Shown: positions 23,283-34,084, counted from the stretch's first letter. The stretch: 64,000 nucleotides of DNA from Selaginella tamariscina (GCA_003024785.1 PUQB01000016.1:124001-188000); one strand, 5' to 3'. Notes: generated by a model not told the origin, from the sequence alone. Numbers and translations are program-made.

Positions 23283-24327
23283 ATGTCTTGCATAGGTCTA
23301 CTTCTACTTGGTGTTGCTCTTGCACTTGCAATTGCATGGAAAGTGTTTTGTATTGTGAAGAGGAAGCAGAGGGCTAGGTACATAGCGTCTCTGGATCCTG
23401 TAAAAGACGCTCGCAAGATCCTGTGGTACTTGTACTCGGTCGAGTTCCCATTCCTGTCGCAGAAGGCACTAGAGCTGGGAACCATACGCACGCTCGGTAT
23501 ACCCCACATCACCAACTTGCTGTTCAAGACCAAGTACGGTCTCAAGGACCCGGAGAAACGGGCTGCCGAGACCAACATTCTGGTGGCGGAGATGATCAGC
23601 CACCACGTGGATAGCGAGCGTGGCTCCTATGCGTGCGCAGGCTGAATGGGATCCATGCCAAATTCAAGATACCCAACCACGAGTTTGTGTACGTACTGTG
23701 CTTGAATGTGGTGCACACCATCGACTTTTGTAGTAAGTTTGGGTTCAGGCGTTGGACCCAAAGCGAGCAGCTGGCTGCTTACACAGTGTGGCACGATGTG
23801 GGTGTGAGAATGGGGATGAAGGACATCCCCCACGACATTCGGCTATGAGGGATTTCATACAGGATTTCGAGGCCGAAAATGCAGTCTTCACCGAGCAGAA
23901 CAAGAAGATTGTGCAGGAGCTCAAGCACTTGGTGCTGGACAGCTTTCCAAACTTCATTCAACCCGTCGTGGAGGCTGGTGTGTGCTCCATGATTGACTCA
24001 AGGATCAGACAGGCCGTGGGTCTACACAAGCCACCCATGCTTGTGGAGTGGATGATTATGGGATCTCTCAAGCTGGTGGCCGGGACCTTTGTTTCCTTAT
24101 TCATGCCTCCGCGGAGTGTGCAGAATGCGCAAGGGAGTATTCAGGTGGACTGGTGCCCGAATCCTGCTGCAGATCCAGACCTACTCAGGCAATTAAATGT
24201 CAATGTTTATAGGCCTCCTGCATTCCAGGAGGGCTATAAGCTCTCCGAGCTCGGCGCACTCAAACACGGGAAGCTTGGGCCTCGACACGATGGGGATGTT
24301 TTGTGCCCGTTTAGGCACTTGCATTGA
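23283..24327 (+). pseudogene. MpaB/rubber-oxygenase-like, copy 4 (two frameshifts)
   Basis: The frame opens normally but carries two single-base deletions relative to the intact copies: one near 23631 (after SERGSYA) and one near 23840 (before the AMRDF stretch). The first frame ends at 23645. The rest of the protein is readable in other frames to the normal stop at 24327. Distinctive substitutions (Gly at residue 5, LGVALALAIAWK in the anchor, AADPDLL, FQEGYK) are shared with copy 5, forming a third subtype. The near absence of other damage means very recent inactivation or an assembly error. Confidence 0.8.
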
Positions 24328-24536
24328 CCAAACATACTTGTAAAATACTAAAACAACGTTTATGCATTTTAATTCTCCTACAGTGTCAGTGTCACTGTCT
24401 GTGATGTATGTATGTGCAAACAGATGCTGTGTGCAAGTGGTTCTGGCTTCTAGCGACCCATGTTATCTGGTTCGTACGTAAGACAGGGCAGGACGGAAAA
24501 AAACATATATTATCAATAGGAATTGAGAGAAATTAT

Positions 24537-24708
24537 TGTTGAGAATCTCTGCGTTGTATGACATGAAATGTCCGACGTGGATGTACATGGATTAAGTAAC
24601 CGGTGCTGTTCCTATTTAAAAGAAGTTGAAGACGTATAAAAACTTAATGATGTATATAATCAATTTGTACATGATATTTTAAACAAGAGAAATTTTAATT
24701 GATCAATA
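24537..24708 (+). repeat. Copia LTR beside copy 4
   Basis: 172 bp from TGTTGAGA to GATCAATA, where other copies end in CAACA. It starts 209 bp after the stop of copy 4. It is followed at 24709-24720 by the best-preserved primer binding site of the window, TGGTACCAGAGC. Confidence 0.85.
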
Positions 24709-25080
24709 TGGTACCAGAGCGGTAATTTCTTGGGCATAGCTTATGAACGAGATGTGCTGGAAGTCTTTAATATGGAAAGGACTTTCATGGATGGAAGTAA
24801 TAAAGAAATACTTTTTATGGAAAAGAATATGTGAGGAATCGTTTCTAAAATTGAGACCAAGCCAGCAGCAACGAACATGGATGCAGAGTCAAGGAGTGGA
24901 CCAAGTTGGACACTCGTGCACTCGGCATTCTTGGATGTGCCCTTGGAAAAATTTTGGAAAGACCTTCGATGAAGTCATGAAATTGAGATGCTTGCCTGGA
25001 GACCTACTCTGAATGACCCATATTGCAGATTCAACTCCTGATTTGGCCATGTTTGCTGCCAAGAGTAAAGTAAATGCTAA
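24709..25080 (+). mobile_element. Copia-2a: short plus-strand gag fragment
   Basis: This is the leader and a shortened gag (KTFDEVMKLRCLP, then DLAMFAAKSK), with the middle of gag deleted near 24950. At about 25080 it meets copia-2b, which reads in the opposite direction. The two fragments form a convergent junction, as expected of an inverted duplication. Confidence 0.7.
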
Positions 25081-27069
25081 TCAAAGACCTGACTTGCATA
25101 GATAGACATTTGTGTTCAATGAGGTGCTCACAAAGCCGATGGAGAGAAGGTAGCTATTCATCTTCACATACCACTACCATGGAGATTGCTTGAGTCCATA
25201 GAGTGCCTTGTGAAGTTTGCAAACTTTGCATTCTTTTTCTTGAACCAAAAATCCCTCGGGATGCATGACGAAGATATCTTCATCTAAGAAAGCTGTCATG
25301 ACGTTGAGTTGCTCACTCCGAGATTTTGCTACACTATAATGAGTTTGATCAATGCCATCTTCACAACCGAAGAAAATGTTTCATTGTAATCTAGGCCTTC
25401 TACCTGAGAATAGTTTTTGGCAACTAATCTGGCCTTGTACTTGACGTTGCCATCCAAGTCAGTCTTGAGCCGAAAGATTCACATCGTCTTGATTGGTTTC
25501 CTGCATGGAGGAAGATCCATGAGCTCCCAAGTTCTATTCTCTAGGAGGGATGAGTATTCTAAGCCTATTGCTGCACACCATTGCTCTTTCTTAGAATTGG
25601 AGAGAGCTTCTTGTAAATTCTTGGGGATGAGAATATCACGGCCTTGTGAAAAGAGTAGTTGAAAAATTGGATTTGGAAGCTCGAACATAGCTTGTTGCAA
25701 TTTTGGAGAATCACTTGGTTTTGTTTGAGTATGTTGAGCCTGCCATGAAGCTCGTCGAGCAACTTGAAGGTCAAGCCTCTCTAAAATTGTGCTCCAACTT
25801 CTGTAAGCGTACACAATCTGGTGGATCTGCAAAGAATGGGTGCTCCCACCCAAGCCTGACTCGCCACCTACATGTGGAGATGACCCTTTTAGACCAAGGT
25901 CTTGTGCTCCTAGGGCCAAAACTATTGCATCACTTGTGGTTGGAGCCACCTGAAAATTTGGTGTTGGAGACACATTGCCATCTCCACTTGGTACTAGAAG
26001 TGCTCCCACCCCAAGGCTAAAATCTTCTTCATCATCAATTGCAACTACCACAAGTTGTTGACACTCAACTAGTGGCTTGATGGTTGCAAGAAGATTGCAA
26101 GTAGAATAAGTCTGAGACTTGTCAAAGATCACATCCCGGTTATGAAAGATCTTTGAGTTGAACAAACTGAAGAGGTTGCATGCTATCATTTGATCGTTGT
26201 ATCCCAGTAAGATAGATTTGGCACCTGAGTTCACAAGCTTGTCACAATGCTTCTTTGGAAGAAATGCATACACCACATATCCGAAGATCCTTAAGTGCCT
26301 AAGATTCGGTTTCTTGCTATACCAACACTCGTGCAGTCTTTGGACAGAGACAACTGAATTAAACTAGTGGTTTCTTATATATGCCGCTACTACTATAGCA
26401 TCAACTAGCATCTTAAAGAAAAGAGTGAGCAGCTTCCTAGAGCGTCTTGTTCATGAATTGACAATTTAAATTAAATCAAATATATAAATTTAATCTTATA
26501 TTCTTTAAATTTTATGTATATTTTTTAAATTTATTCATTATATAAATTTTTAATATATATATATATATTTTTTTATTAAAAATTAAGGTTTACTATTCAT
26601 GAATAGTAAAATCATGGTCTAAGCCAAAAAAGTAAATTTATGGTCTTGTTTGTTCTCTCAACTATCCCATTTTATTGATGGGATTGAGTACTGTCTCTCG
26701 ATGCCAACATCATCACAAAGCTTAATGAATTGCTTGGAGGTGTATTCTCCACCACCGTCATTTCTTACATGTTTGAAGATGAACTCTTCGATCAGCTCAA
26801 ACTTTCTAGCAATAAACTTGACAACATCATGCATGAGTAATCATCCACAAAAGTGACAAAGTAATGCTTGTTATCTCTGGACAACACGGGCATTGTGTAG
26901 ACATTAGAGTGGACCAATTCTAAGATTTCTGTAGCTCTTGTGGCAACACCAAACATAAATGGAAATCTGTGTTGCTTCACTAGCACACACGGTTCATAAA
27001 ATGTCAGAGATTGTGAGGTAATGTGAAGCCCATTAGCCATGCATTTGCTTGAGTCCTTTAATGTCCTAG
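25081..27069 (-). mobile_element. Copia-2b, distal part: integrase and partial reverse transcriptase
   Basis: Read on the minus strand from 27069 down. Integrase remains come first (CVLVKQHRFPF, HSNVYTMPV at 27040-26790). The integrase tail and linker follow at 26276-25800 (FGY-VVYAFLPKKHCDK type, HNRDVIFDKS). Then comes the start of RVT_2 (PKNLQEALSNSKKEQW near 25640, ARLVAKNYSQVEGLDY near 25400, KALYGLKQSP near 25200). It is the only copia copy here that keeps much reverse transcriptase. It breaks off near 25081 without RNase H or a distal LTR. Its continuation lies beyond the gypsy nest, at 39604-41251. Confidence 0.75.
26462..26640 (+). repeat. Partial MITE-like sequence within copia-2b
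   Basis: This AT-rich piece matches the right two-thirds of the MITE-like insertion (ATATATAAATTTAATCTTA block, then AAGCCAAAAAAGT near the end), in plus orientation. It sits inside the minus-strand integrase region, a different site from the other copies. It is either a second insertion or a rearranged fragment. Confidence 0.5.
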
Positions 27070-27443
27070 TGTCAAGCTATGATCCAAGAGCAAGGAAGCT
27101 TGACTCAAGAGTAGGACAAGAATTAGGAACAAGACGAGAGGAGCAAGACAATAATAAGACAAGCATGATCATAGAATGACTTGTGTTGATAATAACTGAT
27201 TGTACAACAATTAGGTCGGAGCTTTTATGCTCACAACTCCAAGAGCTAATTTAGGCATGAGCTAAAAATATACTCCAAGAGCTAATATAATCATGAGCTA
27301 AAAATAATGTCCCCTATCCTGTAGGTATATCCTATAGACATATCTTATAGGTATATATATAAGCATATCCTATATTCCATATCCTGTATCTTGTATCTTG
27401 TATCATGTATCTTGTATCATGTATCCTATATTGGGTCATGACA
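27070..27443 (-). repeat. 3' LTR of the old gypsy element (minus strand)
   Basis: It begins TGTCAAGC and ends GTCATGACA on the plus strand, the reverse complement of the young gypsy LTR design. The complement of the polypurine tract and of the polyprotein end follow at 27444-27551. The flanking 5-bp target duplication CCTAG lies at 27065-27069 and 39599-39603. Confidence 0.8.
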
Positions 27444-27551
27444 ACACCTCCTCCCTAAGGACGAGTTCCACAAGTCATGGCCTGATTTAACAGGACAACG
27501 TCGATGGAAGGCAACAACCTTAGAAGAAGCATGGAGTAAATTGGATGTAGG
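27444..27551 (-). mobile_element. Old gypsy element: polyprotein end and polypurine tract
   Basis: The minus strand reads the last part of the chromodomain tail and stop region, then a polypurine tract AGGGAGGAGG type sequence directly before the LTR. It matches 33330-33437 of the young element. It has been separated from the rest of the old element (34485-39187) by the solo LTR insertion at 27552-34479. Confidence 0.75.
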
Positions 27552-27749
27552 TGTCACGACTCGATACAGGATGCAGGATTCCAAATACAGGATACATGAT
27601 ATGATACAGGATATGCCTACAGGATGTTCCTACAGGATATACCTATAGGATTTCCTACAAGATATGCCTGCAGGATATGCCACAGGATATGCTAGAGGAC
27701 ATGTGGACTCGTTTAGCCTTTGCATGCACATAACCACTTTTATGCATGC

Positions 27750-28375
27750 TGTCACGACCCAATACAGAATACAGGATTCCGGATATAGGACATGGGTTGC
27801 AGGACTTTCCTACAGGATTCCGGATACAGAATACGGGTTGTAGGAACTTTCCTACAGGATATTCCTACCAGGATTCCGGACACAGGATTCGGTTGCAGGA
27901 TATTCCTACAAGTATTCCTACAGGATATGCCACAGGATATGCCCAGAGGATAAGGGACATGTGGACTCATCTTAGCCTCTGCATGCATGCAATCACTTTT
28001 GCATGCATGCAACCACTTTTAGCACTCATGCCTAGATTAGCTCTTGGAGTTGTGAGCATAAAAGCTCCGACCTAATTGTTGTACAATCAGTTACTATCAA
28101 CACCAGTCTTACTACGATCAATCGTCTTGTCTTGTTCTTGCTGTTTCTTCCTGTTCTGTTCGCTCCTGTTTCCTGTCCTGCTCCTAGATCCTGTCCTGCT
28201 CCGGGATCCTGTCCTGTTCCTGTCTTGCTCCCGGATCCTATCCTGATCCTGTCTTGTTCCTGGATCCGTCCTGTTCCTATTTCTAGTTCCTGTCCTGCTC
28301 TCGGTCATGTTCCTAGTCAAGCTTCCTGTCCTTGGAATCCTGTTCTCTTCCTAGTTCCTGGATCGTGGCTTGACA
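27750..28375 (+). repeat. 5' LTR of the young gypsy element
   Basis: 626 bp from TGTCACGACCC to GCTTGACA. The U3 part is a string of degenerate ACAGGAT-type repeats. A TATA-like ATAAAAG at 28058-28064 stands 27 bp before AATCAGTTACTATCAA (28085-28100), which would be the start of the transcript. The rest is rich in TCCTGTCCTG-type repeats. Confidence 0.9.
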
Positions 28376-28377
28376 GT

Positions 28378-28393
28378 TTGATAGTAACTGATT
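28378..28393 (+). promoter_or_regulatory. Putative self-priming primer binding site
   Basis: TTGATAGTAACTGATT, two bases after the LTR, is the exact reverse complement of AATCAGTTACTATCAA at 28085-28100 in the LTR. No tRNA-type site starting with TGG is seen here. Since the LTR copy is where the transcript should begin, this arrangement matches the self-priming known from Tf1/sushi-type elements. Confidence 0.7.
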
Positions 28394-28468
28394 CATAGTT
28401 CTCCGTTTTCCAGCTACCTTTTTCTTGATTCTTTTCCTTCATTTTCCTCCTTTTTTCTTTCCTAGATC

Positions 28469-30369
28469 ATGGCTGATTTTGAGCGCTTTCAACGCGAGCA
28501 CCAAATGCTACTTCATGAGCTGGCACTTTGCGCCAAGTGGTCACCGACCTGCAAGGTTCCACCACTGCGGCACATGCAGCTGCTGATGCATCCTCCAAGG
28601 CTGCTGCAGGCTCTCTCCCAGGCATCGGTGGTTCCCTCTTCATCAAACTTTTCTTCGGAGCCGAAGGTTAGCATGCCAGAGAAGTTCAGTGGTAATCGTG
28701 CCGATTTCCAAGGTTTCCTGAATCAGATCCGGCTCTTGATCCGTATGCAACCACGGCACTACTTGATGATGCTCAAAAGGTGGGTCTTTTGGCATCCTTA
28801 CTAAGTGGATCTCCACGGGCTTGGGTTGCCCCCTTGCTGGAGCGTGACGACCCATTGATGGAAGACTTTGAAGGTTTCGTGGCTGCCTTTGAAGCCTGTT
28901 TTGGAGATCCTGATAAGTACCGTTCTGCATGCACGAAGTTACGGAAGCTCACTCAAGGATCCCGACCAGCTTCCGTCTATGCATCCGAATTTCAGCAACT
29001 TTGCACAAACATTCCATGGGACGAGACTGCATTATCGAACATTTCCGTTTTGGACTAGGATGACGTGAAGGACCTTCCCTTACGTTACCGGATGCCCAAA
29101 CATTAGCAGAGATCATGCAACAAGCTGTTCGTTGCGACAACCGTTTGTTCGAGCGTCGTCAAGAAGATCCGTCAGCAGTTCCTGCAAACAATCCTGCAGC
29201 TGTGGTACAGGTTCCTGCACCACCTTCTGGAGTAGTTCCTATGGAGGTTGAGAAATCCAAGCGTGGTCCTTTTCCGCTGTGAGAAGCAACGTCGTCGCCA
29301 GTGAGAACCTGTGCTTGTATTGTGGTGGAGCAGGACACAAGGTGGCAGATTGTCCTATTAAAGCCAGGAACTTCAAGACGCGTGAAGTTGAAGCTGAAGT
29401 TCAGTCGGAAAACTCCAATGTCCACTTCGTCTAGGAGCCGCGAAGTTGGACGTAGGTGCAGGCTCCATTGGTGCTGCTCATACCATCCCATCACTTAAGT
29501 TTCCTGTACACATTCATCTTAATAATCGAGAGCTCATGGAGTTTGCCTTGTTAGACACTGGTGCAAATGCATGCTTCATGGATGACGTTTGCAACTCAAC
29601 ATGGCATTTCGGTGGTGAAGTTGAAGCGTGCAGTTCCTGTAGAGGTGGCCGATGGGCGTCTAATTGCTTCTGGTGCAGTTACCCATGCTACCGAACCTCT
29701 CTCCTGCAGGTATGGCACATTCAACTGTTCAATTTCCTTCAACTTGATCAAGACTCGGTCGACTCCCATCATTTTGGGCATGCCATGGTTCGTTGTTGCA
29801 AATCCGCAGATCGACTGGAGGTCTAGGACGCTCACGTTTTCCTCTCCGACAGCTAGGATCAATCCTGTACCTTCCTGTGCAGGATACATCCTTAGTATCT
29901 GAGGCAGTACAAGCTACAGGATTGACCGTGCCTGTTCCTGTACCAGTGTTGAAGACTCCTCCTCGACAGGATTCACCTCATATCAGTTCCTCAGCACATC
30001 CGCAGGCTCTCTCCACTCCTGTAAGTTTGCGGTGTCCTGTACAGGGTTCTTCCAATCCTGTATCAGTGTCGAAGGTTCCTCCTCAACAGGATCCACCTCC
30101 TGTTGATTCGTCAGCACATTCGCAGGCTTCTCCACTCTTGCGCAACCACGGACTCCTGTACAGGATTCTTCCAATCCTGTACACTCATCAACACCCACAC
30201 AGGTTTTTTCCAATCCTGCTTCTTTCTGTTACCCTGCTTCTGTTCCATCCCCCAAGATCCTTCCTCTTTTTCAGTCACAGCTCCCTCCTTCTCCTCTCCG
30301 AGTTCTTACCACTACCATGCATGAACTCGCCACTGATCCTGCTCCCTTCCATTTTTGCCTTTCAAGTAA
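28469..30369 (+). pseudogene. Young gypsy gag and protease region (frameshifted)
   Basis: The ATG at 28469 opens gag (MADFERFQREHQ), but the frame shifts several times. Recognisable parts are the retrotransposon gag domain at about 28780-29130 (SGSPRAWVAPLLE, FEGFVAAFEACFGD, ASEFQQLC), a CCHC knuckle CLYCGGAGHKVADC near 29311-29352, and the aspartic protease motif LLDTGANACFMD near 29550-29585. A Pro/Gln/Ser-rich linker follows at 29880-30150. The breaks include small indels near 28540 and 29270 and a stop near 29056. The catalytic DTG of the protease is preserved. The frame opening into pol begins after a stop at 30367. Confidence 0.75.
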
Positions 30370-33300
30370 CTCCTACGTCCTCTTCTACCTTTCCTGTATC
30401 CGACTCCTGTTTTTTCTCCTTCTCCTTCTCCTTCTCCTTCTCCTTCTTCCCTACCATCCAAGTACCACGACTTTAAGGACGTTTTTGACAAGCACAAGGC
30501 TGCAGTTCTTCCTGTTCACAGGTCCTACGACTGTCCTATTGATCTTGCGGAAGGAAAGACTCCACCATTCGGACCGATTTATGCATTGTCACCCACAGAG
30601 TTGGAGGTTCTTCGTCAGTACATCGAGGACAACTTGGCATCCGGCTTCATTCGTCACTCAAAGTCCCCTGCAGGAGCTCCTATCTTCTTTGTCAAGAAGA
30701 AGGATGGGAGTTTACGTTTGGTTGTGGACTACAGGGGTTTGAATCAAGTCACCATTCGGAATCGGTACCCGTTGCCATTGATCCCGGAACTTCTCGATCG
30801 GCTGCGAGGAGCAAAGGTGTTCACGAAGATCGACTTACGAGGAGCCTACAACCTTGTACGGATTCGTCCCGGCGATGAGTGGAAGACTGCCTTTCGTACA
30901 AGGTATGGACATTTTGAGTACACGGTAATGCCTTTCGGCCTTACCAATGCCCCAGCTGTGTTCCAACACATGGTGAACGACATTTTCCGTGACTTCTTGG
31001 ACCAGTTTGTGGTGATCTACCTCGACGACATCTTGATTTTCTCCAAGGACCAGGCGGCACATGACAAGCATGTACGACTAGTTTTAGAGCGGCTTCGCGA
31101 GCATGGCCTGTACGCGAAGTTGGAGAAGTGTTTTTTCGATAGGGATTCGGTGGAGTTCTTGGGCTACATCGTCTCTCCTGCTGGCGTTTCCATGGACATG
31201 CACAAGGTGAAGACCATCGTGGAGTGGGAGAGGCCCAAGTCGGTACGAGATGTACAATGTTTCCTTGGCTTTGCAAACTTCTACAGGCGGTTCATACAGG
31301 ACTTCTCCAAGCGTGTACTTCCACTCACAGAACTCACCAAGCGCACAGGACTTTTCTCTTGGTCCGACAAGGCGGAACACGCGTTCACAACACTCAAGGA
31401 CGTTTTCACGACAGCTCCGATTTTAGCACATCCTGACCCTTCTCATCCTTTCTTCATTGAAGCAGATGCCTCGGATTTTGCAGTAGGATCCGTGCTATCG
31501 CAAGTTGGAGAGGACAAGTTGCTTCATCCTGTAGCTTTTCACTCTCGTAAGTTCCTGTCGGCGGAGATCAACTACGAGATTCATGACAAGGAACTCAAGG
31601 CCATTGTGGATTCGTTTGAGGAGTGGCGGCATTTCCTGGAAGGTGCTGCACATCCTGTACAAGTTCTTACGGATCACAAGAACCTGGAGTACTTTCAAAC
31701 GGCTCGGGTCCTCAGTCGGCGACAGGCTAGGTGGGCAGAGTTCCTATCACGTTTTGACTTCGTCATCGTCTACAGGCCCGGCTTTCGGAATGGCAAGGCG
31801 GACGCATTGTCTAGGCGCTCTTACCTTGCACCAAGCCCGGGCGATCCTGCATTTGACGGTCAAAGGCAAGTGTTGTTGGGTCCTGATCGTTTCCGGCTTG
31901 CGGCACTGCAGGTTCATCAGGCTCCAGCAAATTCAACACTCCTACAGGACGTCCGTTCGCAGTTGGCTACAGACGACTTGGCAAAGAATGTGTTCTCACA
32001 CATTCATCCTGACGTTGCAAGTTCCTCTTCCTCCAGTTCCCGTCCAGACTACAACCTGTTCACCATACAGGATGGACTCCTGTACCGGGAAGGTCTCCTG
32101 TACGTTCCTGTTGGTATTTCCAGGACTCGTGTGGTACAGGATTGTCATGATACCCCGGCTACAGGACATTTTGGTGTGGCCAAGACAGTGGAGTTGGTGA
32201 CTCGCAACTATTGGTGGCCTGGGTTGCGAGGTTTTGTGGAGAGGTTTGTACGGAGTTGTGACACTTGTAGCAGGTCGAAGATGCCTCATCATGCACCCTC
32301 TGGTCTTCTTCGTCCTCTTCCTGTTCCGTCTGCTCCTTGGAGATCCATTTCTATGGATTTCCTCACAGATCTTCCTCCTTCTCGTGGATTTGATGCAGTT
32401 CTTGTGGTGGTTGACCGTTTCACCAAGCAGGCTCATTTCCTACCCTGCAACAAGACAGCTACAGGTCAGACAACTGCCGAGTTGGTGATCCGCGAGGTGT
32501 TCCGACATCATGGTCTTCCTGAGAGCATTGTTTCCGATCGAGGTCCACAATTCATGTCCAAGTTTTGGCGAGAGCTTCTTCGGAGTCTACAGGTCAAAGC
32601 GGATCTTTCTTCAGGATATCACCCACAAACCGATGGGCAGTCCGAACGCACAATTCAGACCTTAGAACAGTATCTTCGTTGCTTCATCAGTTACCAGCAG
32701 GACAACTGGTTGGACCTCCTTCCAATGGCGGAGTTTGCCTACAACAACTCCATCCACGCATCTACAGGACAGACACCTTTCTTTGCTCTTACAGGCCACC
32801 ATCCACGTTTTGACTTTGCTCCTCCCGCTTCTCCTTCTTCCGCTCCTGCAGTACAGGATCGTCTTCAGCATCTTCGGCAGGTACAGGATGATCTCCAGGT
32901 TCATCTTCAACAGGCACAGGAACGATACAAGCATCATGCTGATGCTCACCGTCAGCCGGCACCTGCATACAAGATTGGTGATCTCGTGTGGCTTCTTCGT
33001 CGACACATTCGCACCAACAGGCCTTCTTCTAAGTTGGATTTTCAACGATTGGGCCCTTATAGGATCGTGGCGGAGGTAAATCCTGTAGCTTTCCGACTCG
33101 AGTTACCATCCACGGTGAAACTTCATCCTGTGTTTCACACCTCTTTGTTGGAGCCGTATCATCCTTCTTCTCTTCCCGGTCGTGTTTCTTCTCCTCCCCC
33201 TCCTGTGGTCATTGACACTGAACCTGAGTACGAAGTTGCAGCCATCCTTGACTCTCGTCTTCATCGTCACCAACTCCAATACTTGGTGGATTGGAAAGGG

Positions 33301-33426
33301 TACCTGCCTACTGATCGCACTTGGGAACCTGCATCCAACTTACTCCATGCTTCTTCCAAGGTTGCTGCCTTCCATCGGCATTATCCTGCTAAACCAGGTC
33401 CCAAGACTCGTGGAACTCGTCTTTAG
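30370..33426 (+). CDS. Young gypsy pol: reverse transcriptase, RNase H, integrase, chromodomain
   Basis: One open frame of about 1019 codons with no ATG of its own, so it is normally part of a gag-pol polyprotein. The reverse transcriptase starts near 30590, with [16 protein letters not shown] and the catalytic YLDD at 31018-31029. RNase H lies at about 31460-31810 (EADASDFAVG to GKADALSR). The integrase has an HHCC finger near 32145-32280, and DDE residues in MDFLTD (32353), SDRGPQF (32530) and QSERTIQ (32638). A C-terminal chromodomain lies at about 33223-33390 (YLVDWKGY, TWEPASNL). All key residues are present. The chromodomain suggests chromatin-targeted integration. Confidence 0.9.
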   Translation, partial: LLRPLLPFLYPTPVFSPSPSPSPSPSSLPSKYHDFKDVFDKHKAAVLPVHRSYDCPIDLAEGKTPPFGPIYALSPTELEVLRQYIEDNLASGFIRHSKSPAGAPIFFVKKKDGSLRLVVDYRGLNQVTIRNRYPLPLIPELLDRLRGAKVFTKIDLRGAYNLVRIRPGDEWKTAFRTRYGHFEYTVMPFGLTNAPAVFQHMVNDIFRDFLDQFVVIYLDDILIFSKDQAAHDKHVRLVLERLREHGLYAKLEKCFFDRDSVEFLGYIVSPAGVSMDMHKVKTIVEWERPKSVRDVQCFLGFANFYRRFIQDFSKRVLPLTELTKRTGLFSWSDKAEHAFTTLKDVFTTAPILAHPDPSHPFFIEADASDFAVGSVLSQVGEDKLLHPVAFHSRKFLSAEINYEIHDKELKAIVDSFEEWRHFLEGAAHPVQVLTDHKNLEYFQTARVLSRRQARWAEFLSRFDFVIVYRPGFRNGKADALSRRSYLAPSPGDPAFDGQRQVLLGPDRFRLAALQVHQAPANSTLLQDVRSQLATDDLAKNVFSHIHPDVASSSSSSSRPDYNLFTIQDGLLYREGLLYVPVGISRTRVVQDCHDTPATGHFGVAKTVELVTRNYWWPGLRGFVERFVRSCDTCSRSKMPHHAPSGLLRPLPVPSAPWRSISMDFLTDLPPSRGFDAVLVVVDRFTKQAHFLPCNKTATGQTTAELVIREVFRHHGLPESIVSDRGPQFMSKFWRELLRSLQVKADLSSGYHPQTDGQSERTIQTLEQYLRCFISYQQDNWLDLLPMAEFAYNNSIHASTGQTPFFALTGHHPRFDFAPPASPSSAPAVQDRLQHLRQVQDDLQVHLQQAQERYKHHADAHRQPAPAYKIGDLVWLLRRHIRTNRPSSKLDFQRLGPYRIVAEVNPVAFRLELPSTVKLHPVFHTSLLEPYHPSSLPGRVSSPPPPVVIDTEPEYEVAAILDSRLHRHQLQYLVDWKGYLPTDRTWEPASNLLHASSKVAAFHRHYPAKPGPKTRGTRL

Positions 33427-33434
33427 GGAGGAGG
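33425..33434 (+). promoter_or_regulatory. Polypurine tract of the young gypsy element
   Basis: AGGGAGGAGG overlaps the pol stop and ends three bases before the 3' LTR. It is the expected plus-strand primer. The old element keeps the same tract, complemented, at 27446-27460. Confidence 0.75.
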
Positions 33435-33437
33435 TGC

Positions 33438-34084
33438 TGTCACGACCCGATACAGAATACAGGATTCCGGATACAGGACATGGGTTGCAGGACTTTCCTA
33501 CAGGATTCCGGATACAGGATATGGGTTGCAGGACTTTCCTACAGGATATTCCTACCAGGATTCCGGACACAGGATTCGGTTGCAGGATATTCCACAGGAT
33601 ATTCCTACAGGATATGCCACAGGATATGCCTAGAGGATAAGGGACATGTGGACTCATCTTAGCCTCTGCATGCATGCAATCACTTTTGCATGCATGCAAC
33701 CACTTTTAGCACTCATGCCTAGATTAGCTCTTGGAGTTGTGAGCATAAAAGCTCCGACCTAATTGTTGTACAATCAGTTACTATCAACACCAGTCTTACT
33801 ACGATCAATCGTCTTGTCTTGTTCTTCTTGTTTCCTGTCCTGTTCCTGTCTCGCTCCTGTTTCCTGTCTGCTCCTGGATCCTGTCCTGCTCCTGGATCCT
33901 GTCCTGCTCCGGGATCCTGTCTGTTCCTGTCTTGCTCCCGGATCCTATCCTGATCCTGTCTTGTTCCTGGATCCGTCCTGTTCCTATTTCTAGTTCCTGT
34001 CCTGCTCTCGGTCCTGTTCCTAAGTCAAGCCTTCCTGTCCTTGGAATCCTGTTCTCTTCCTAGTTCCTGGATCGTGGCTTGACA
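33438..34084 (+). repeat. 3' LTR of the young gypsy element
   Basis: 647 bp, TGTCACGACCC to GCTTGACA, matching the 5' LTR with scattered substitutions and a few small indels in its repeat-rich parts. The target duplication CATGC follows at 34085-34089. Confidence 0.9.

Larger units (their letters stand above)
17691..24536. repeat. Palindrome B: inverted repeat carrying copies 3 and 4
   Basis: This has the longest arms of the four: about 17691-20700 on the left and 21640-24536 on the right. The symmetry extends inward past the conserved gene-flanking part to the blocks at 20280-20690 and 21650-22090. The loop of about 0.9 kb contains a GC-richer insertion (20891-21208). The segment present in the loops of A, C and D (8200-9120 and equivalents) is missing. 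Confidence 0.8.
27750..34084 (+). mobile_element. Young full-length Ty3/gypsy chromovirus-type retrotransposon
   Basis: 6335 bp bounded by two similar LTRs and a perfect 5-bp target duplication CATGC (27745-27749 and 34085-34089). The order is LTR, gag, zinc knuckle, protease, reverse transcriptase, RNase H, integrase, chromodomain, polypurine tract, LTR. The LTRs differ at scattered sites and small indels, so the insertion is fairly young but not brand new. Pol is open while gag and protease carry frameshifts, so this copy is probably not autonomous as sequenced. Confidence 0.9.

Noticed and set aside
27750-28375. CRISPR- or satellite-like array of CCTGTCCTG and ACAGGAT units
   Set aside because: The units are degenerate, have no regular spacers, and lie wholly inside LTRs of a gypsy element.
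28132-28398. Pro/Ser/Cys-rich frames inside the gypsy LTRs
   Set aside because: They are translations of the LTR repeat motif, present in either strand of several LTR copies.
30586-30588. TTG as start codon of the gypsy pol frame
   Set aside because: The frame is open upstream to 30370 with conserved linker sequence, so pol continues from a gag-pol polyprotein.
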